A stretch of DNA of 62,769 nt from NCBI GenBank assembly GCA_026400435.1, contig JAPLOZ010000022.1:1-62769 (forward strand), written 5' to 3'. The DNA is from Hyphomicrobiales bacterium (GTDB lineage: Bacteria > Pseudomonadota > Alphaproteobacteria > Rhizobiales > Rhizobiaceae). Positions 60,079 through 62,769 of this stretch are shown here, piece after piece. Under the pieces are notes generated by a model that was given only the letters and a program-made list of their open reading frames with translations, ran no database searches and had not been told where the DNA came from. The number at the start of each line of letters is the position of its first letter. The stretch's first letter is position 1. Position numbers and translations under genes: made by a program.

Positions 60079-62769
60079 ATGGCAACGAAAGGCGCAGTCG
60101 GCGACGGTTTGGCCGTTGCACCGGTAACGCTGTCCAGTGACGGTAGCGGTTCGGTACATGTCGCGAACGCCGAGGCGCTGTTTCTCGGCGACTATTCCCG
60201 TCAAGGGCACGACCTTCTCATAGAACACAACGGAGCGTCGCTGCTCGTCGAGAAATACTTCGACGGCGCCGGCGGCAACCTTGTCGGGCCGAACGGTGCG
60301 TTCCTGACGCCGTCCGTCGTCCATGCGCTGGCAGGACCCGTCGCGCCTGGCCAGTATGCCGAAGACGGTGCGCCCAGCGCCGCGGCGCTCACCGAGATCG
60401 GCAAGGTCGTCTCGATCGAGGGCACGGCAACGGTCACCCACAGCGATGGCGTGGCCGGAAACCTCGCCAACGGCGATCCGGTCTATCAGGGCGACGTGGT
60501 GAGCACCGGCGCCGCTTCCAAGCTCGGCATATCGTTCATCGACGATTCGGTATTTTCCATGTCGGCCGACGCCCGCATGGTGCTAAACGAACTGATCTTC
60601 GACCCCGCCAAGGTTGCCGACAGCTCCATGGTCGTCAACCTCGTGCAGGGCTCCTTCGTGTTCGTCACCGGCCAGGTTGCGCCGTCGGGCAGCATGAAGG
60701 TCGAGACGCCCGTCGCCACCATGGGCATCCGCGGCACGACGCCCAAGGTGACTGTCAGCAGCGAACTTGGCGTCACCGAATTCAGCATCCTGCCCGATCC
60801 CGGCAGCGGCAAGGTCGGCAGCTATGTGCTGATCGACAAGACCACCGGCGCAATCCTGGGCACAGTTGAATCCGTCGGCGACAAATGGGTGATCACGAGC
60901 CTGTCCGACGAGGCGGTCAAGGTCGCCAAGTCCGGCCTCGACCTGCTCGAGGACGAGGCGGCGATTTCCGACATTCGCGATGCGGTGTCGCATGCGCTCG
61001 GCCAGCGCACCGAGTTGAACGGCGCAAGTTCCTTCCAGCAGGTCGCCTTCGACGCCTCCGCGTCGAGCAGCGGACAAAACAGCGAGCAGGGCGGCGACAA
61101 CCAAGGCAATACACCCGGCGGGCCGACTGGCGGCACTGATCCGACGCCCGACAAGGACGACCCGCCGATCGCCGGAAACGATTCCTTCGCCACCAACGAG
61201 GACGCGGTTCTCGTCGGAGGCAATGTCATCAATGCCTCGGGCGGCGGCGCCGATGTCGATCCCGACGGCTTTGCGTTGACGGTCACGCAGGTCAACGGAC
61301 AAGCGCTGACCTTCAATGCAGGCGGAACTGCGTCGGTTGTCCTGCCGGCCAACGCAGACCAGCAGACTGTTGGCGCGAACCTGCTGATCTCGAAGACCGG
61401 CGGGATCACCTACGATCCAAGCAGCGCCTTCAACTATCTCGCCGTCGGCGAGCAGCGGGTGGAAACCTTCACCTATCAGGTGACGGACAAGAACGGCTTC
61501 ACCGATACGGCAACGGTGACGATCACGGTCGAGGGCCGCAACGACACGCCCATTATCACGGTTGCCGATCCCGGCGACATTGTGGGCACCATCAACGACA
61601 TAGCCGAGCAGGACCCGTCGCAAGGCAACGCGGATCTGACGGAAACTGGCTCGATCACATTTGGCGATGTCGACCTGACGGACCGTCCGGTGGCGACCGT
61701 CAGCGCGATTTCGGTGACGGCGACAGCGCAAGGCGGTGGCTCGCTGGCGCTGACCCAGGACCAGATCGACGACATCGCGGACGCCTTCAGCATCAGTCCA
61801 GACGGCGTCAGCGGCGTCAACACCAACAACGGGACCGTGAACTGGACTTACGAAATCGACGAGAACGACGTCGACTTCCTCGGTGCGGGCGAAGTCGTTA
61901 CTGCGGTTTTCACCATCCAGGTCGATGATCACCACGGCGGCACCGACACCCAGGACGTCACCATCACCATCAAGGGCGCCAATGCCGCAGGCAGTGGCGA
62001 CAACGACGCGCCGGTGATATCCGTCGAGAGCAACGACTTGGCGTTGTTCGGCCTGACCGAGTCGAACGTTGCGCTGACGAAATCCGGCACGCTGACTGTG
62101 ACGGAGGTCGACCTGACCGATCGGATCGTTACGTCGGTCGTGGACGTTGACATGGCCGGCACCGGACCTTTGACCGGCCAGCCGACCGAAGCGGCGCTTC
62201 TGGACATGTTGACGCTGTCGCCGAGCCCTATCCTGACGGACAACGTAGCTACCAGCGGAACGTTTACCTGGACGTTCGATTCGGGGTCGCAGAATTTCGA
62301 CTACCTCGCCGTGGGCGAGACTTTGATTCTCACCTACACGGTGAAGGCCACCGATGACGAGCTGGCGTTTGACACCCAAACTGTCACCATCACCATCACC
62401 GGCACCAACGATGCGCCGGTGATCGATGCGATCGCGCAGTCCGACCTCAACGAGCAGACCGATACGGACGCGCTGACGACCAGCATCGACGTGACGTTCA
62501 CCGATGTGGACCTGACCGATGTCGGGCACACGGCGACGATCACGGATGCCGTTGCGAGCGGCGTGACGACCGGGCTTGTGCTGGACGAGACGGCGCTGAA
62601 GGCGCTGGTGACGCCGGGCGCGGTGACCAAGGCGACGGGCTCGGACGACGGCTCGGTGACGCTGGCATTCTCGGCGGCGTCGACGGCGTTCGACTACCTG
62701 GCGGTCGGCGAGAAGCTGACGCTGACCTACACGGTTGAGATCGACGACGGCGACGGCGGCGTGACGCCG
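60079..62769 (+). CDS. Large FecR-domain/VCBS-repeat secreted protein, 3' end missing
   Basis: 897 codons open to the window's end; the stop lies beyond. No signal peptide, as expected for a type I secretion substrate. Residues about 1-100 form a conserved N-terminal module (GSGSVHVANAEALFLGDYSR); 105-225 a FecR domain ending ETPVATMGIRGTTPKV; about 330-370 a Gly/Asn/Asp-rich linker. Then cadherin/VCBS-type repeats begin: unit borders marked NDxPxI near residues 488, 643 and 777, each with DVDLTD or EVDLTD and F[ND]YLAVGE or FLGAGE. Many Asp residues suggest calcium binding. Directly behind a complete T1SS, it is almost surely its cargo, a surface adhesin. No start codon exists in frame upstream of 60079. 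A minus-strand open frame across it is a shadow. The 150 bases before it hold no gene. Confidence 0.88.
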   Translation, partial: MATKGAVGDGLAVAPVTLSSDGSGSVHVANAEALFLGDYSRQGHDLLIEHNGASLLVEKYFDGAGGNLVGPNGAFLTPSVVHALAGPVAPGQYAEDGAPSAAALTEIGKVVSIEGTATVTHSDGVAGNLANGDPVYQGDVVSTGAASKLGISFIDDSVFSMSADARMVLNELIFDPAKVADSSMVVNLVQGSFVFVTGQVAPSGSMKVETPVATMGIRGTTPKVTVSSELGVTEFSILPDPGSGKVGSYVLIDKTTGAILGTVESVGDKWVITSLSDEAVKVAKSGLDLLEDEAAISDIRDAVSHALGQRTELNGASSFQQVAFDASASSSGQNSEQGGDNQGNTPGGPTGGTDPTPDKDDPPIAGNDSFATNEDAVLVGGNVINASGGGADVDPDGFALTVTQVNGQALTFNAGGTASVVLPANADQQTVGANLLISKTGGITYDPSSAFNYLAVGEQRVETFTYQVTDKNGFTDTATVTITVEGRNDTPIITVADPGDIVGTINDIAEQDPSQGNADLTETGSITFGDVDLTDRPVATVSAISVTATAQGGGSLALTQDQIDDIADAFSISPDGVSGVNTNNGTVNWTYEIDENDVDFLGAGEVVTAVFTIQVDDHHGGTDTQDVTITIKGANAAGSGDNDAPVISVESNDLALFGLTESNVALTKSGTLTVTEVDLTDRIVTSVVDVDMAGTGPLTGQPTEAALLDMLTLSPSPILTDNVATSGTFTWTFDSGSQNFDYLAVGETLILTYTVKATDDELAFDTQTVTITITGTNDAPVIDAIAQSDLNEQTDTDALTTSIDVTFTDVDLTDVGHTATITDAVASGVTTGLVLDETALKALVTPGAVTKATGSDDGSVTLAFSAASTAFDYLAVGEKLTLTYTVEIDDGDGGVTP

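Noticed and set aside
60583..62529. 648-codon open frame on the minus strand
   Set aside because: It lies wholly inside the plus-strand adhesin, whose VCBS and FecR motifs are clear; the minus-strand translation is low complexity (V/D/R-rich) and is a GC-driven shadow.
61140..62769. Repeated DNA at the window end as a CRISPR or satellite array
   Set aside because: Repeats are long (about 130-155 codons), diverged and in frame, encoding VCBS units; no short identical repeats with unique spacers.

Overview
The window is high-GC, very gene-dense DNA, most likely from an alphaproteobacterium of the Rhizobiales (Mesorhizobium/Phyllobacteriaceae type). The reasons are the Omp2b/RopA-type porin, the abundance of ABC importers arranged in overlapping operons, and intergenic palindromes built around CTTGTCCCGAGG and CTTCTCCC..GGGG cores, which are typical of rhizobial genomes. 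No rRNA, tRNA, CRISPR array, IS element or integrase is visible. Both edges cut genes: the first gene lacks its 5' end and the last lacks its 3' end.

Layout. (1) 1-6608: end of a spermidine/putrescine-type ABC importer (permease, ATPase), followed by a family 1 glycosyltransferase, a tandem-duplicated cupin, an aldehyde dehydrogenase and a glutamine-synthetase-like ligase, probably one amine-catabolism operon. (2) 6646-10831: a lower-GC, minus-strand glycolipid-modification set (ArnT-like GT39, YdjC/HpnK deacetylase, GT2, GtrA), flanked on both sides by broken glycosyltransferase remnants. (3) 10914-15497: OmpR/histidine-kinase pair, divergent PepSY protein, porin and secreted FecR-domain protein. 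(4) 15527-30434: an aromatic-ring pathway. LysR is divergent from an operon with two intradiol dioxygenases, a vicinal-oxygen-chelate dioxygenase, maleylacetate reductase, a Liv-type ABC importer and a TfdB-like phenol monooxygenase. IclR plus pcaIJF follow. Together these can take a (poly)phenol through hydroxyquinol, maleylacetate and 3-oxoadipate to succinyl-CoA and acetyl-CoA.

(5) 30435-39564: GntR is divergent from an eight-gene nitrogen-scavenging operon: a BMP-type ABC importer, biuret amidohydrolase (catalytic residues D36, K142, C175), a second isochorismatase-like hydrolase, a small cupin and allophanate hydrolase (K72, S146, S170). It is preceded by an exact sigma-54 promoter, which fits control by nitrogen status. 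(6) 39674-52480: uptake and oxidation of an unidentified sugar or polyol. It has three Gfo/Idh/MocA dehydrogenases, a mutarotase-like protein, an RbsA-type ABC importer, and a minus-strand operon of SDR, mannitol-dehydrogenase-like enzyme and RpiR regulator. Two similar inverted repeats stand before the two divisions of this cluster. (7) 52612-62769: CHASE2 adenylate/guanylate cyclase, then a complete type I secretion system (TolC-like, LapB-like ABC exporter, HlyD-like adaptor) and the start of its probable cargo, a very large FecR-domain/VCBS-repeat surface protein that runs off the window.

The regions most worth following up are the RpoN-driven biuret/triuret operon, the three-dioxygenase aromatic operon with its own importer, and the cyclase/T1SS/FecR-adhesin locus.
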